Part shown: piece after piece, positions 22,990 through 32,968 of the stretch
Layout: every line of letters begins with the position of its first letter
Position numbering within the stretch: the first letter of the stretch is position 1
Assembly (NCBI GenBank): GCA_949987565.1
Contig: OX465102.1
Span: forward strand, 22,134,152-22,198,151
Length of the DNA: 64,000 nucleotides
Direction: 5' to 3'
Source: Luidia sarsii
Lineage: Eukaryota; Echinodermata; Asteroidea; Paxillosida; Luidiidae
Made by a program: the position numbers and the translations under genes
The notes under the pieces: generated by a model
What the model was told of the DNA's origin: nothing
The model's input: only the letters and a program-made list of their open reading frames with translations
Databases searched by the model: none

Positions 22990-23655
22990 GGGAGAGGGCG
23001 GGCCAGGGCAGAGTAGGGCATGCAGGGCGTGACGAGGTAGGGTATCATGGGGTGGGGTTGGGAGGGCAAGGGTCGGATGGGGGTAGGGCGGTGCAAGGGG
23101 AGATGGTGTTTTGTGGAAATAGGGGATAGGGTGGAGAAGTATGGGGATAGGGTGGAGCAAGGCGAGGCGGGGTAGATCAGAGTGGTTAGGATGGGGTAGG
23201 GCGGTACAGGGGAGATAGTGTTCCGTGGGAATAGAGTGGAGTAGCATGGGGGTAGGGTGGAGTATGGTAGGTTGGGGCAGGGTTGGGTTTTTAGAGTGGA
23301 TGGGTTAGATAGGGTAGGGCAGCGCAGGGGTGTTTTGTGGGAATATGGTGTAGTATGGGGGGTAGGGTGGAGCAGGGGAGGGCGGGGTAGAGTGGGTAGG
23401 AAGGGGTAGGGTGGAGTAGCATGGGAATATGGGTGGAGTAGTATGGGGGGAGGGTGGAGCAGAGCAGGGTGGAGTAGAGTGGGTAGGACGGGGTAGGGCG
23501 GTGCAGGGGAGATGGGTTTTGTTGGGGGCAGGGTGGAGTAGTATGGGGCAGGTTGGAGTCGGGTAGGTTGGGGCAGGGTAGGATGAGATAAAGAGCGGCA
23601 GGGCAGGGTGGGGCAGGGTGGAGTGGGATGAAACAGGGCAGGGCAGGTTGGGGCA
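22990..23655. repeat. G-rich higher-order minisatellite in intron 5
   Basis: Degenerate GGGTAGGG/GGTGGAG words are organised in longer units of roughly 60-130 bases (recurrent GTAGGGCGGTGCAGGGGAGA followed by TGGAGTAGTATGGGG-like segments). On the transcribed strand it is C-rich and runs to within a few bases of the exon 6 acceptor. Pro-rich minus-strand ORFs are artefacts. Confidence 0.85.
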
Positions 23656-23849
23656 AGGAAAAGAGTCTTTGTTTAAAACTTGGACAATAGTGGTGCACGG
23701 ATTCGGAGATCCCGGCTCGTAGAAACACCACCGGTGCTCCAAATTTGGAGGTCCCAGCTCGAAGGGGTTTAGACGCATGTGGATGTCAATAAAATTATAC
23801 ATAACAAACTCAGGGAAAATAAGATTCGACGGTTTGCAGGGTGAAAGCA

Positions 23850-24055
23850 CAGAGTGGAAGGTTTACGGTGACAGTATGATTTACTATGATTAAAACATCA
23901 TCTCTTGTGAGATGGAGTGTGGCTCTGAAAATGGCCGGTAACTCAACGTTCGAGGCAGGGTGTACCCCTGACGACGGGAGTCACCGGCTTTCAGAGCCAC
24001 ACTCCATCTCACAATCAAAGAGATGATGTACACGGTGCCGACGCAAACCTTCCAC
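23850..24055. mobile_element. Imperfect foldback element in intron 5
   Basis: The nested inverted repeat has outer arms AGTGGAAGGTTTACGGTG and its near-complement CACGGTGCCGACGCAAACCTTCCACT (split here as CACGGTGCC and AAACCTTCCACT). Inner arms run from ACATCATCTCTTGTGAGATG and GGAGTGTGGCTCTGAAA to their complements at 23980-24029. The loop is about 35 bases. No ORF. Confidence 0.7.
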
Positions 24056-24119
24056 TACTTAGGGAAGGAGAAACAAATGCCTTTTATCCCAGTCTCAGGG
24101 TGCAGCACACAAAATCCAT

Positions 24120-24580
24120 CCAAGATGGCTCCGCCGAGCTGATTATCATAAAGTGTGTACCCACAACTTTTTTTTAATAAGGGGTCTTTGGAGGTTAATT
24201 AACTGATACATTGTAGAACACGTGAAGCTTAAGACAACCTGGGGGTTCACTCTTCAATTTGGTATGTAATTTGGACAATATCTGGCTTTAAATGTGGCCC
24301 TATTTGGCTGTGGAAGTGGAGGGGTCCATTCCAAAATCCTTGCAGAAATTCGGCTTGGACGGCTACACATTTTGGGGGTGTTTTTTTCTGCGGGTAATTA
24401 GCAACAAATATAATCGGCTAAGAGCACTAAAATTGAAAAGAATCTGAGAGATGAAGCTTCAAACTACAATTTTAAGTAAAGCTACAAGAACTGAGAGACT
24501 TTTGGGCATGGGATAATTGGCTTTGAAAGTGGGTGTTTTTGTACAGTGTTCAATGGGAGCTCTATTTAGTGTTCTGCACC
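24120..24580. repeat. Dispersed repeat, copy 1
   Basis: Aligns with 47098-47535 in the same orientation. Shared words: GAGCTGATTATCATAA, AATCCTTGCAGAAATTCGGC, AATTGAAAAGAATCTGAGA and TATGGGAGCTC/CAATGGGAGCTC. Neither copy shows coding potential or clear termini. Confidence 0.75.
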
Positions 24581-24628
24581 CCTCACGGGATCGGTGTCTC
24601 CCTCGCCCGCCCTCTATAGGTGTCTTAC

Positions 24629-24847
24629 CGCCATGGTGCCGTCCAGCGACCGTCGTTTCCGGGGCTTGTAGTTGGCCTTGAGCGAGCGCCGGTATCCGCA
24701 CAGCATGCGACGCAGCGCCGTGAAGAAGTAGTAGATGGACTTGGGGCTGATGATGAGGTTGAAGGGCGGGGGCAAGGTGGAGCCCTCGTCAAAGTAGCTG
24801 ATCCAAAGCTTGGAGCGGGCAAACTTCCACTCTCTGTCCGCGTGGTC
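24629..24847 (-). CDS. TRPC: TRPC channel exon 5 (TRP box)
   Basis: Encodes residues 706-778 in phase 0. It begins [20 protein letters not shown], the TRP helix with the EWKFAR TRP box that couples gate and C-terminus. It continues with [10 protein letters not shown] and ISPKS, as in TRPC4/5, then a basic stretch KPRKRRS. Acceptor ATCCTCAG; donor GCG followed by gtaaga. Extent and splice sites fit the family without indels. Confidence 0.95.
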
Positions 24848-25411
24848 CTGAGGATTCGGCGAGATATTAACGGCTGAGGTAATTAAGAGGTCAGCTCGTA
24901 CCTTAGGCAATTCGTACCATGGCCACAGCTCGTATCTTCGCTATACAAGTGACCCGCTCTATGAAAAGGGGTATTATGTCGCGCTATGTTATAACGCACA
25001 CGGGGCTGTTCAATTGCAGAGAAGGTGAAAAATCATCCCATGGGTGATTGTCTGTTTTCTTGTTATTTGTCTTCTATGATATCCATAGTTTAATTAAAAG
25101 TTGACAGGAATGCCAAAATTTATGAATAAAGGTGAAAAAAAACCGTGTTTTTTGTATCCTTGTTTGTGTTTTTTGTTTCACTGACACAATGTTTAACGTA
25201 CTTTATCTCTAAATGCACTTTCCGTAATTTGGAAAATATGAATATGCAAAAATCAATATATACCAAGAACGGAAAATGCCACAGGGGTAAAACAAACACC
25301 GAATGAAAGCTTATGAAAAGGAAAACCTAGCTATGTTTAAAACTTTTTTTCCCAATCTGCAACTTAATACTCCTTTTGACAGAGCCGGTCACATTAAAAG
25401 CATTGTCCTAC

Positions 25412-25482
25412 CGTTTGATGTTTCGATCCTAGCAGGACCTTTGTCAGAGGTCCTGCTAGGATCGAAACGTCAGGCCCTATAT
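25412..25482. mobile_element. Palindromic PLE core in intron 4
   Basis: TGTTTCGATCCTAGCAGGAC is followed after TTGTCAG-like spacing by its reverse complement, ending GAAACGTCAGGCCC. Two opposed copies of the dispersed core make a near-perfect hairpin. Confidence 0.8.
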
Positions 25483-25587
25483 AACTGTTGACGTTCCCAC
25501 ACTCTGTCAGTTTCTCATGGTTGACTCCAATGTTCACGGTTTCGATTGTTCGCAGTGTGATCCTCCGGGGGAGCTGCAGCATCTTAC

Positions 25588-25786
25588 CTGGATGTTCTGG
25601 AACGAGTTGCTCATCATGGCGATGAGCATGTTCAAGAGGACGATGATGGCGATGATGTGGTAGCACAGGAGGAGGAGCTCCCCGACTGTCTCCACCGAGG
25701 CGTGATTGCGGTTCTTCAGATGCACCGTGTTCTTCCCGGTCAGACCGAAGAGCGACCACAGCAAGTTCAGGAACGACCGATACATC
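25588..25786 (-). CDS. TRPC: TRPC channel exon 4 (pore and S6)
   Basis: The first base completes Gln639; residues 640-705 follow. The pore helix and selectivity region read SFLNLLWSLFGL, with LFG (651-653) as in TRPC channels. S6 follows (LLLLCYHIIAIIVLLNMLIA) with the conserved NMLIAMMSNSF gate end. Acceptor GTGCAG; donor CAG followed by gtaaga. Ca2+-permeable, non-selective cation conduction at the plasma membrane is the family role. Confidence 0.95.
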
Positions 25787-25884
25787 CTGCACACGAGTAT
25801 CATAGTAAGGGGTCGAAGTCAACTGAAGGCGATTGTCATCGGACACAGGATACAGGATTGTTCTTGAAGCTGAACATTCTCACA

Positions 25885-25930
25885 TTTTCCAGAAAGGTCC
25901 TGCTAGGATCGAAATGACATGCCCATTGCA
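25885..25930 (+). mobile_element. PLE core fragment in intron 3
   Basis: Single conserved core in plus orientation (AGAAAGGTCCTGCTAGGATC followed by GAAATGAC), with a substitution in the GAAACGTC block. Confidence 0.65.
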
Positions 25931-26024
25931 GGTCATTTTGGTCAGTGAGCAGATTCCAAAAGTGTTTGTATTTAATGTTCATTTCCATTTTCATTTCATT
26001 TCATTTCAAACATTATAGGAGGGC

Positions 26025-26375
26025 CTGGTGACGTTTGGATCCTAGCAGGACCTTTCTCAAAGGGCGGAATGACAGGGACAAACCAAATAGGAATGAGAGA
26101 GGAACAGAAACTGGATGACAGATAGAGGACGAAGGTATAGGATGAGGTCAAAGGAAAGGGCACGGGTTTGGGTATGGGGATTAAGTAGTGGAAAGTGGAA
26201 AGGAAAGATTGAAAGAGAGAAGTGATGGAGTAAACACAAAAGAGGAATTATTGGTAAACGTGTGATGTGTTTAATAATTCCTCTCCTGGATGTAGAGACC
26301 ATAATGGTCGAATAGTCCGAAGCTGCTTCATCAACATTCCTGGCGTGCTTAAAAGGACGGCATTTCATTTCATTT
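26025..26375 (-). mobile_element. PLE 3' end fragment in intron 3
   Basis: On the minus strand, a decayed coding tail (STIMVSTSRRGIIKH-like, homologous to the end of the GIY-YIG copies) is followed by the pyrimidine-rich tail and the core (CTTTGAGAAAGGTCCTGCTA, GGATCCAAACGTC). The layout matches 53850-54446. Confidence 0.65.
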
Positions 26376-26384
26376 CAGTATTAT

Positions 26385-26860
26385 TTTACAGTTACCCATT
26401 TTCTCGGTTAGTTTTCCCCCGAAAGTTCAATGCGGACAGGGCTTAATTAAATGTCAAGTTACCAATTTGCTCAGTTAGATTCCCCAAAAAAGTCCAGTGC
26501 GGACAGGGCTTAAATAGTAAATATACCCATCGGTTAGTTTCCCCCAAAAAGTCCACTGCGAACAGGGCTTAAATAGTAAATTTACCCATCGGTTAGTTTC
26601 CCCCAAAAGGTCCAGTGCGGTCAGGGCTTAAATTTAGTAAATTTACCGGTACCCATTTGCTCTGTTAGTTTTCCCCAAAAAGTCCAGTGCGGACAGGGCA
26701 TAAATGGCCACGTTACCCATTTGCTCGGAAAGTTTTTCCCCAAAGTCCAGTGTGGACAGGTCTTATGGTCAAGTTACCCAGTGCTGACAGGTCTTAAATG
26801 GTCAAGTTACCCATTTGCTAGGTTAGTTCCCCCCTCAGAAAGAACAGGACTTAAACGTGT
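26385..26860. repeat. Minisatellite of about 60-70 bp units in intron 3
   Basis: About eight degenerate units contain ACCCATTTGCTCGGTTAGTT, CCCCAAAAAGTCCAGTGCGG and ACAGGGCTTAAAT. Single related copies occur at 27425-27515 and 44010-44205, so the array seems to have grown from a dispersed repeat. Confidence 0.8.
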
Positions 26861-26889
26861 GATGAAATCGGCGCCCCGGACAAACTTAC

Positions 26890-27355
26890 TGGGAGAAGTC
26901 ATTACAGACATCTTCGGCGGATGCCTCGTCCTGGTCGCAGTTGTTGCCATAGAAGTAGTAGAGCTGGTTCATGCCGCAGGCGAAGGAGAGGAGCACCAGA
27001 AAGAAGATGAAGAAGAACTTGGCGATGTCGATGAGCATGCAGCCCAGCGAAATCTGCAGCGGGCCCAAGTAGGGGTTGGCCTGGAACAGGTAGATGATGC
27101 GGGCGAAGCTGAAGACGTTGGCCATGGAGAAGAGGCACTCGGAGATGAGGGTGGGGTCGTCCGAGGGCCACCTCTCCCGTTCGATGGCCTCGTAGCCGGG
27201 CACCTTGGCCTGGACCAGTCTCATGGCCGTCAGACGCAGGCTGAAGGTGCACAGGTACAGGGTCAGCATGATGAAGTCCAGCCAGTTCCACCACTGGCGG
27301 ATGTAGGCCTTCAGCCCTTCCTCCCAGAGCTGTTTGCACTCGCCCCAGATCATAC
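26890..27355 (-). CDS. TRPC: TRPC channel exon 3 (S2-S5 region)
   Basis: Two bases complete Gly484; residues 485-638 follow, then two bases of Gln639. Conserved blocks: MIWGECKQLWEEG, WWNWLDFIMLTLYL (S3 region), ECLFSMANVFSFARIIYLF (S4 region), and LGPLQISLGCMLIDIAKF leading into S5 (FFFIFFLVLLSFACGMNQLY). After S5 the turret has Cys623 and Cys634 (NNC..DVC), probably the pair that forms the pore-loop disulfide in TRPC4/5 but spaced 11 residues apart, not 5. Acceptor ATGCTCAG; donor CCA followed by gtaagt. Confidence 0.95.
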
Positions 27356-27424
27356 CTGAGCATGGGCGAAGACAGGCTGCACGTGAGTCCCTGACTGACA
27401 ATGCAAGGGTAACAGAGCCGTCTT

Positions 27425-27515
27425 CACACTGGACCTTTTGTGAAACATCTGCCCGGTTCAATTTACCAGGTCAGTTTAGCTGAGTCAAGTGCGGACGCGA
27501 CGTCTCATGCGTTTG
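27425..27515. repeat. Dispersed repeat related to the intron 3 minisatellite
   Basis: Carries CACTGGACCTTTTG, ACCAGGTCAGTTTAGC and GTGCGGACGCGACGTCTCA, which recur at 44010-44205 (CAGGTCAGTTTAACC, GACACGACGTCTCA). Confidence 0.55.
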
Positions 27516-27754
27516 TATTCAGTACGTTGTTGCGGTTATATAGTATACCTACGTCGATAGTAATAGTGATAGTGTCGAAGTGCGGACGCCGGTACGATTT
27601 ACTCCGGAATGTTACTGAAGGTCTCGGTTAAAATAGTCCAAATGATAAAAATGTAATGATAATAAATCAGTGTTCGCACTGAACTTTTTCTTTGACTGGG
27701 AACGTTTGAACAATTTTGGAAAATGTGCCATTTGAAAAAAAAAAAATGTAAATA

Positions 27755-27850
27755 ACACTTCGACTGGACCGGGACTTGAACCCGAGGACCAAGGCCTTTG
27801 GTTTTGCGTTTGTAACGGTCTGATCCGGGCCCCATGCTCAGATGAGACCG
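27755..27850 (-). mobile_element. SINE fragment with tRNA-like head
   Basis: CGACTGGACCGGGACTTGAA and CCCGAGGACC are the complement of the tRNA-like B-box/acceptor end seen in the other SINEs. It continues into an altered anticodon region and GGGCCCCAT. Confidence 0.55.
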
Positions 27851-28499
27851 TTACCATATATGGATAAAAACGTCATGCGCAGTGCGCGTAGTAGTTGTCC
27901 ATTTTGAAGGACGTGCTGAGTCGATACGGACATTGGCAATGCAGCGCTTTCAGGCACGTTCGTTGACCCGTAGTTAACCCGTAGTTCAACAACGCTCAGT
28001 ACGGAGCCTAGTCTCTAGGCCTTGAACTTGGAGTTTTACATTGGGGAAGAAATGCTACATTGTCCCCCGTAATGAGGGTGCATCGATTGGCTTTATACAA
28101 TCAAAAGCAAAATATAGTTTTACAAACTGTGTTCGTTCGCTGATAATCATAAACATCAGTCACATGAAGGGCGTCCCCAGGTGCTTGGTTCACTGACTCA
28201 TCTGAGCACGCTGAGCAGCTGATAACGTTGCTGCAACGTGCTGAGATGAGCCAGTGACATCACGGCTGAACTCAGCACGGAGCCCGTCTGAGATCGTTAC
28301 ACCGGTACCCTTTTCTGAGCTATCTAGCTCTTAGATGGCGGCTTTACTAATCAACTTCTTTGCCGGAGTTGGGGCGCCAGTTTGAAGCATCTAACCATTT
28401 TTGAACTGCCATTAAATGCCTCTGACTGGCGATGGCACCCCATCCCACTAACGTCATGTGGTTGTTTATCTTACACATCGAATGAACCACAAGAGATTC

Positions 28500-28580
28500 A
28501 GGCCGAATACGCGCGATTCACAATAGTGCGCCCTCAAGAATTTGCAACGCGTTAGCCAATCACAATGCGAGGAATTTGAC
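28500..28580. repeat. Dispersed repeat fragment
   Basis: CGATTCACAATAGTGCGCCC, TCAAGA.TTTGCAAC and CCAATCAC.ATGCG recur in reverse complement at 57095-57172. Confidence 0.6.
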
Positions 28581-28586
28581 GATCCT

Positions 28587-29203
28587 CGCCAGACGGCGAT
28601 TTTTTCCGTACCACAAACGCGTCAGGTTGGCCCCTTATTTGCAATTGTGCGACTTGAATGAAGACCAACGCGATTTCCGTTGCTCGTTGGCAAGGGGCAG
28701 CCAAGTAGACTAGTGGGCGAGTTGGCTAGGGGCAGGTAGACTAGTGGGCGAGTTGGCTAGGGGCAGGTAGACTAGTGGGCGAGTTGGCTAGGGGCAAGTA
28801 GACCAGTGGGCGAGTTGGCTAGGGGCAAGTAGACTAGTGGGCGAGTTGGCTAGGGGCAGGTAGACTAGTGGGCGAGTTGGCTAGGGGCAAGTAGACCAGT
28901 GGGCGAGTTGGCTAGGGGCAAGTAGACTAATGGGCGAGTTGGCTAGGGGCAAGTAGACCAGTGGGCGAGTTGGCTAGGGGCAGGTAGACTAGTGGGCGAG
29001 TTGGCTAGGGGAAGGTAGACTAGTGGGCGAGTTGGCTAGGGGCAAGTAGACTAGTGGGCGAGTTGGCAAGGGGCAAGTAGACTATAGTGGTCGAGTTGGC
29101 AACGAGCCGCGGAAATCGCGTTGGTCTTCATTCAAGTCGTGCAATTGCAATTAAGGGGCCAACCTGACGCGTTAGTGGTACGGAAAAAAGAATCGCCTCC
29201 AGA
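28587..29203. mobile_element. Foldback element with internal 31-bp minisatellite
   Basis: Inverted arms of about 105 bp (28587-28692 and 29096-29203) share GCGTCAGGTTGGCCCCTTA, CGACTTGAATGAAGACCAAC and GCGATTTCCG. Between them lie about thirteen tandem copies of a 31-bp unit containing GTAGACTAGTGGGCGAGTTG and GCTAGGGGCA. This architecture matches Foldback-type DNA elements (terminal inverted arms plus tandem repeats). It is in intron 2 of the TRPC gene. No ORF. Confidence 0.85.
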
Positions 29204-29334
29204 CTCAGTCTTCATCTCCGTCGGATAAAACCAGACAAACAAGTTTGTGGTTTATCGCCAAATTTGTTTGATGGCTTATTAGTATTCACCAATAACCCGC
29301 GGCCTGTGACATTATAACTATGATATGACCGAAG

Positions 29335-29715
29335 CCTTAAAGCCCGTGGCCTTACATTGGTAAGATCGAAAAACAAAAATGTTAACAGATTTACATGAAA
29401 CATATACAGTTTGAAGATGGTAATAGTAGAAACCTCGCGCTGAAATATGTCTGCCTAAAATGTTGTATATTTTGCGAAAAGAGTAAAATAAATCGTTAAC
29501 GTCTCACGGAGATCTAAACGTTTTTTTTCACGGAACAATTCGTTGAATGGTGCAATTTGAACGGAACAAATGAAGCGGTTTTTCACTAGTTTCTCGAGAC
29601 TCGGTTGGCGAATTGAGCTGAAACGTTCACAGGGGCTGGTGTGCTATTTCATGCATAATTATGTTCGAGCAGGCAACGTATGGATGCTATTCTTTGACCT
29701 CGACCAATGTTGTGT
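29335..29715 (+). repeat. Dispersed repeat in intron 2
   Basis: Aligns with 41075-41395 in the same orientation: shared ACATTGGTAAGATCGAAA, AGACTCGGTTGGCG, GAATTGAGCTGA/GATTGAGCTGA and TTCTTTGACCTCG. At 41 kb it is contiguous with a SINE tRNA-like module, so it may be the distal part of a composite element. Confidence 0.7.
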
Positions 29716-29838
29716 TTTCCGAGCCTAAGCCTTCATTTCGTAAACGGCTTAAGTTCCCCAAATGGTGTGCCATAGGATAATGTTCTCAGGATATTACAGC
29801 GGGTGTGGGTGGGGGGGGGGGGTGCGTATTTGACTGAC

Positions 29839-30181
29839 CTATGACCCATATTAGAATGAGCGTCTCCACCACGTCCAGGTTGCGGCCTCGCTGCTTCTTC
29901 GCGGGGGGCGTGCCGGCCACCCGCAGCGACAGGATCACCAGGAGCGCCAGGAATATGACGAAGGAGGAGCTGTGGTGCATGAACTTCATGAACGGGGTGC
30001 GCATCATCTGACCCAGCCGGGTCCGGGGGAAGGCCAGGTAGATGAGGGCGTTGAGGGGCATCAGGATCACCACCGTCAGGCAGAGCAGGGCCTTGAAGAA
30101 GGCGTTGCTGCCCCGCCAGCCCGGGAGGCCCTCGTACCAGATGGAGGAGAGGACCTGCTGGGTGTTGGGATGGGCCACAAA
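29839..30181 (-). CDS. TRPC: TRPC channel exon 2 (linker, pre-S1, S1)
   Basis: Encodes residues 370-483 plus one base of Gly484. It starts FVAHPNTQQVLSSIWYEGLP and GWR, the highly conserved segment after the ankyrin/linker domain. Hydrophobic segments follow at about residues 398-418 and 437-456 (SSSFVIFLALLVILSL), then VVETLILIWVIG. Acceptor CCACCAG; donor ATAG followed by gtcagt. Joining to exon 1 gives KYEQKQ-FVAHPN, colinear with vertebrate TRPC5. Confidence 0.95.
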
Positions 30182-30770
30182 CTGGTGGGTGGTGGGTGGG
30201 TGGGTGGGTGGATGGATGGGTGGCACGTGGTTAGTGGACGGGTACAGTGGAAGGGGGTGGGTGGTGTGTGATTAGTGGATGGGTGGAAGGGGATGGGGGT
30301 GTGTGATAAGTGAATGTGTGGAAAGGGGGTGGGTTGTGTGTGGTTAGTGGATGGGTGTTGGGTGGCATGTGGTAAGTGGATGCGTGGTATGTGGTAAGTG
30401 CATTCGTGAAAGGGGATGGGTGGTGTATAGTAAGTGGATGGGTGGAATAGGGTAGGTTATGTGTGGTTAGTGGATGGTGTTGGGTGGGCGTATGGGTGGT
30501 TAGTGGATGGGTGTTGGGTGGTATGTGATAAGTGATTACGTGAAAGGGGGATGGGTGGTGTATAGTAAGTGGATGGGTGGAATAGGGTAGGTTGTGTGTG
30601 GTTAGTGGATGGTGTTGGGTGGGTGGATGGTGGGTGGGTTGGTGTTGTTTTTAAGGTTGGTTGGTTTTTGGATGAGTTGACGGTGGATGGGTGCGTGGTG
30701 GGTGGGTGGGTGGATGGTGGGATGGTGGATGGTGTTTGGATGGATGGTTAGTTAGTACAATGAGAGGTGT
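30182..30770. repeat. (GGTGGGTGGATG)n minisatellite abutting exon 2 acceptor
   Basis: Degenerate GGTGGGTGG/TGGATGGGTGG words interspersed with GTGTGTGGTTAGTGG units fill over half of intron 1. They begin at the exon 2 acceptor itself, where the repeat unit CCACCAG supplies the AG. Confidence 0.85.
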
Positions 30771-31232
30771 GTAGGTGGTGTTGGGGGAAACATAAAAGGT
30801 AAATAAGACTTTGGTTACAACAAGGCACGGATTCAAGAATATTTCTTACTCCGAATAGGCCTATCTGATGGCCCTCCTCATAGACTTACTGACTATAATA
30901 ATTCAATTGATGTCACTGGCACAGACGGCATTTTGTTATCAGCTGTTTGTGTCACGAACAACGACAACAGAAATCTGGTTACAACATCCCTGCCATAGGT
31001 TGGTGCAGATTTCCTACCAACACTAAAAAATGGGGTTCTGCTATTTTGCTTCACACTCAATTTGGAAGTGTTCCAGCTGTAACTCTGAGTGCCAGTGTGT
31101 ACTACCATAGAGCTCTATGGTACTACTGCATTTTCGAGAGTTTGTCAACAGACAGGGTCCCTGATATAGGTCCCTACTCGGGGGGTTAAGGAAGAGCAGG
31201 TTTTATAAGTCGAGATTTGTTTTTAGTCTTAC

Positions 31233-32339
31233 TTGCTTCTGTTCGTATTTAAGAGCGAGGCGAAGTCGGGTGAGGGAGAGCTTGGCCCCACTGATGTCGT
31301 CGTCCATGAACTCGTCGTCCGAGTCGTTCTCCTTGTTCAGCACGGCGTTGACCTCCTCCGAGCTGCGGCACTGCTCCAGCAGGTCCACGGTGAAGGTCTT
31401 GGTCTGCTCGTTCAGCTGCATGTAGATGTCCTTGAACTCGTTCTCGCGCATGGCCAGGTGCTGCAGCTCCCAGCTGAGCTTGAAGGCGGCCAGGATGGGG
31501 TCGCTGCTGGTCAGCGAGATCCAGGCGGGGCTGGCCAGCGCCCGGAACGTGTTGATGCGGTGCAGCGAGTAGCGCAGGCTGTCCTCCATCTGCTTCTCCG
31601 TGCACGTGTCGCACTTGCAGATGCAGGCGTGCGGCTTGGAGATGGTGGCGCCGCGCGTCAGGAGCAGCTGCAGGATCTCGAACTGGTTGCAGTGGGCGGC
31701 CAGGATGACCGGCGAGATGTCGTAGGAGTAGTCCGAGCTCTCCTGTCCTTTACGGAAGTGGGAGCTGCTCCAGCCTTCGCCCAGCATGTGCCGGCTGATG
31801 CTGGGGTGGTTGACCATCATCTCCACCATCTTGTAGACGCCTTCGCGTATGGCGTAGAGCAGGGCGTCGCCGATCTCCACCTTGTCCTGCTTGAGGAGGA
31901 GCTCGACGATCTCCACGTTCTCGTTGTCCACCACCATCTGGAGGGCGCTGCGGCCCAGGATGTTGGTGACGTTGACGTTGACCGGGTGCTGGGGCAGGAG
32001 GCAGCGCTGGACGGTGGCCTTGTCGCCCCGCTCGGCCGCCTCCAGGAACTGCCGCTCCTTGGCCGTCAGCCGGTTGCCCTCGCTGAAGAGCTGCAGCGGG
32101 ATGCTGCTCACGCCGGAGATCAGGGAGGACATGCGGTCGGCCGTCTCTCCTCCGCCGCCGGGGCCCGTGAAGCCGCCGCCGCCGCCCGGCCCCGGGTGCG
32201 GTGTGTCCGGGGTGAACCCCATATTGGTCTGGCCGATGTAGCTGATGACCCCCCACTTGCCGTCCTCCTTCATCGGGTAGGGAGGGGGCGGTGGGATGTC
32301 GGCGGCCTCGCCGGGCGGCGCTGTCTTGGAACTCCTCAT
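31233..32339 (-). CDS. TRPC: TRPC-family cation channel, exon 1 (start of 1073-aa protein)
   Basis: Encodes residues 1-369 of a receptor-operated, Ca2+-permeable plasma-membrane channel of the TRPC group (closest in motif content to TRPC4/5 and the insect TRP/TRPgamma group). A Pro/Gly-rich leader (about 1-85) precedes ankyrin repeats (about 92-235: AKERQFLEAAERGDKATVQ, GRSALQMVVDNENVEIVELL, GDALLYAIREGV, SPVILAAHCNQFEILQLLL). The zinc site is complete and correctly spaced: His237, Cys241, Cys243, Cys246 (PHACICKCDTC). A TRP_2-type linker follows (SLRYSLHRINTFRALASPAW, DPILAAFKLSWELQ). The ATG has good context (ACCATGA). Donor: CAA followed by gtaaga, phase 0. Seven exons sum to 3222 coding bases, a multiple of three. 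TRPC4/5 orthology needs a phylogeny. Confidence 0.95.
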
Positions 32340-32386
32340 GGTGAAGTCGGGGCGACCGGTATCCTGTCTTGAAAGTTCACCTCAAT
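32340..32386 (-). promoter_or_regulatory. TRPC 5' UTR segment with upstream 3' splice acceptor
   Basis: On the minus strand TTCTTTCCGTTCCAG precedes 47 non-coding bases before the ATG. This indicates at least one upstream non-coding exon, so the promoter lies further right in the window or beyond. The acceptor is inferred from sequence only. Confidence 0.55.
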
Positions 32387-32561
32387 CTGGAACGGAAAGA
32401 AGTACATAAAACAAAAACTGTTGCAAACTGCTCACTGACTATAGCATTTCCTGGATCGGAAAGAGAGAGAGAGAGACAATTCATATTTTCAGCTTCAGAC
32501 AGGAAGTGGATCATTCTGCAAAGTGATAACTAACATCAGGACAAAAATGGCAAAGTGAAAT

Positions 32562-32645
32562 TCGACTGGATCGGGACTTGGACCCGAGTTCTCTCATTAT
32601 TTTGCGTACCAGCGCTCCCACAAGCTCTTTTAGTGGACAGATGAA
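32562..32645 (-). mobile_element. SINE fragment with tRNA-like end
   Basis: CGACTGGATCGGGACTTGGA then CCCGAG and TTTTGCGTACCAGCGCT, the complement of the tRNA-like module of this SINE family. Confidence 0.55.
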
Positions 32646-32792
32646 AGTGAGACTAAATAATTATGTAATGATTATTTCACGGACAGCACCAAAGCGCTTC
32701 TATACTGGAGCTGCCATAAACCACACAACCCTGCACAACCCTGCGGAGTATTCTTCACCGTGACTAATTGTAGTCCAACATATTAATAAATA

Positions 32793-32968
32793 AGGTGATA
32801 TACACAAAATGTTGCAAACTGCTTACTGACTAAAATTACAAAAATGTAAATCTTAAAATTTAGTGGGCCTGACGTTTCGATCCTAGCAGGACCTTTCTCA
32901 AAGGCAGAGACACTGCCTTTGAGAAAGGTCCTGCTAGGATCGAAACGTCAGGCCCACTAAATTTTAAG
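32793..32968. mobile_element. 176-bp PLE-derived element with perfect palindrome
   Basis: Flanked by a perfect 13-bp target duplication ATATTAATAAATA (32780-32792 and 32969-32981). It begins AGGTGATATACACAAAATG and GTTGCAAACTGCTTACTGAC, then contains two opposed conserved cores. 32850-32907 and 32913-32970 are exact reverse complements (58 bp arms, 5-base spacer AGACA). Non-coding. Confidence 0.9.

Noticed and set aside
28690..29095. CRISPR-like array
   Set aside because: Direct tandem units with no variable spacers, in a eukaryotic intron between inverted arms. 38598-38772 and 46615-46745 were rejected for the same reason.
31233..32372. 379-residue plus-strand ORF opposite TRPC exon 1
   Set aside because: It is a shadow of a GC-rich exon: no stop codons arise because of third-position GC bias, and its translation has no recognisable domain.
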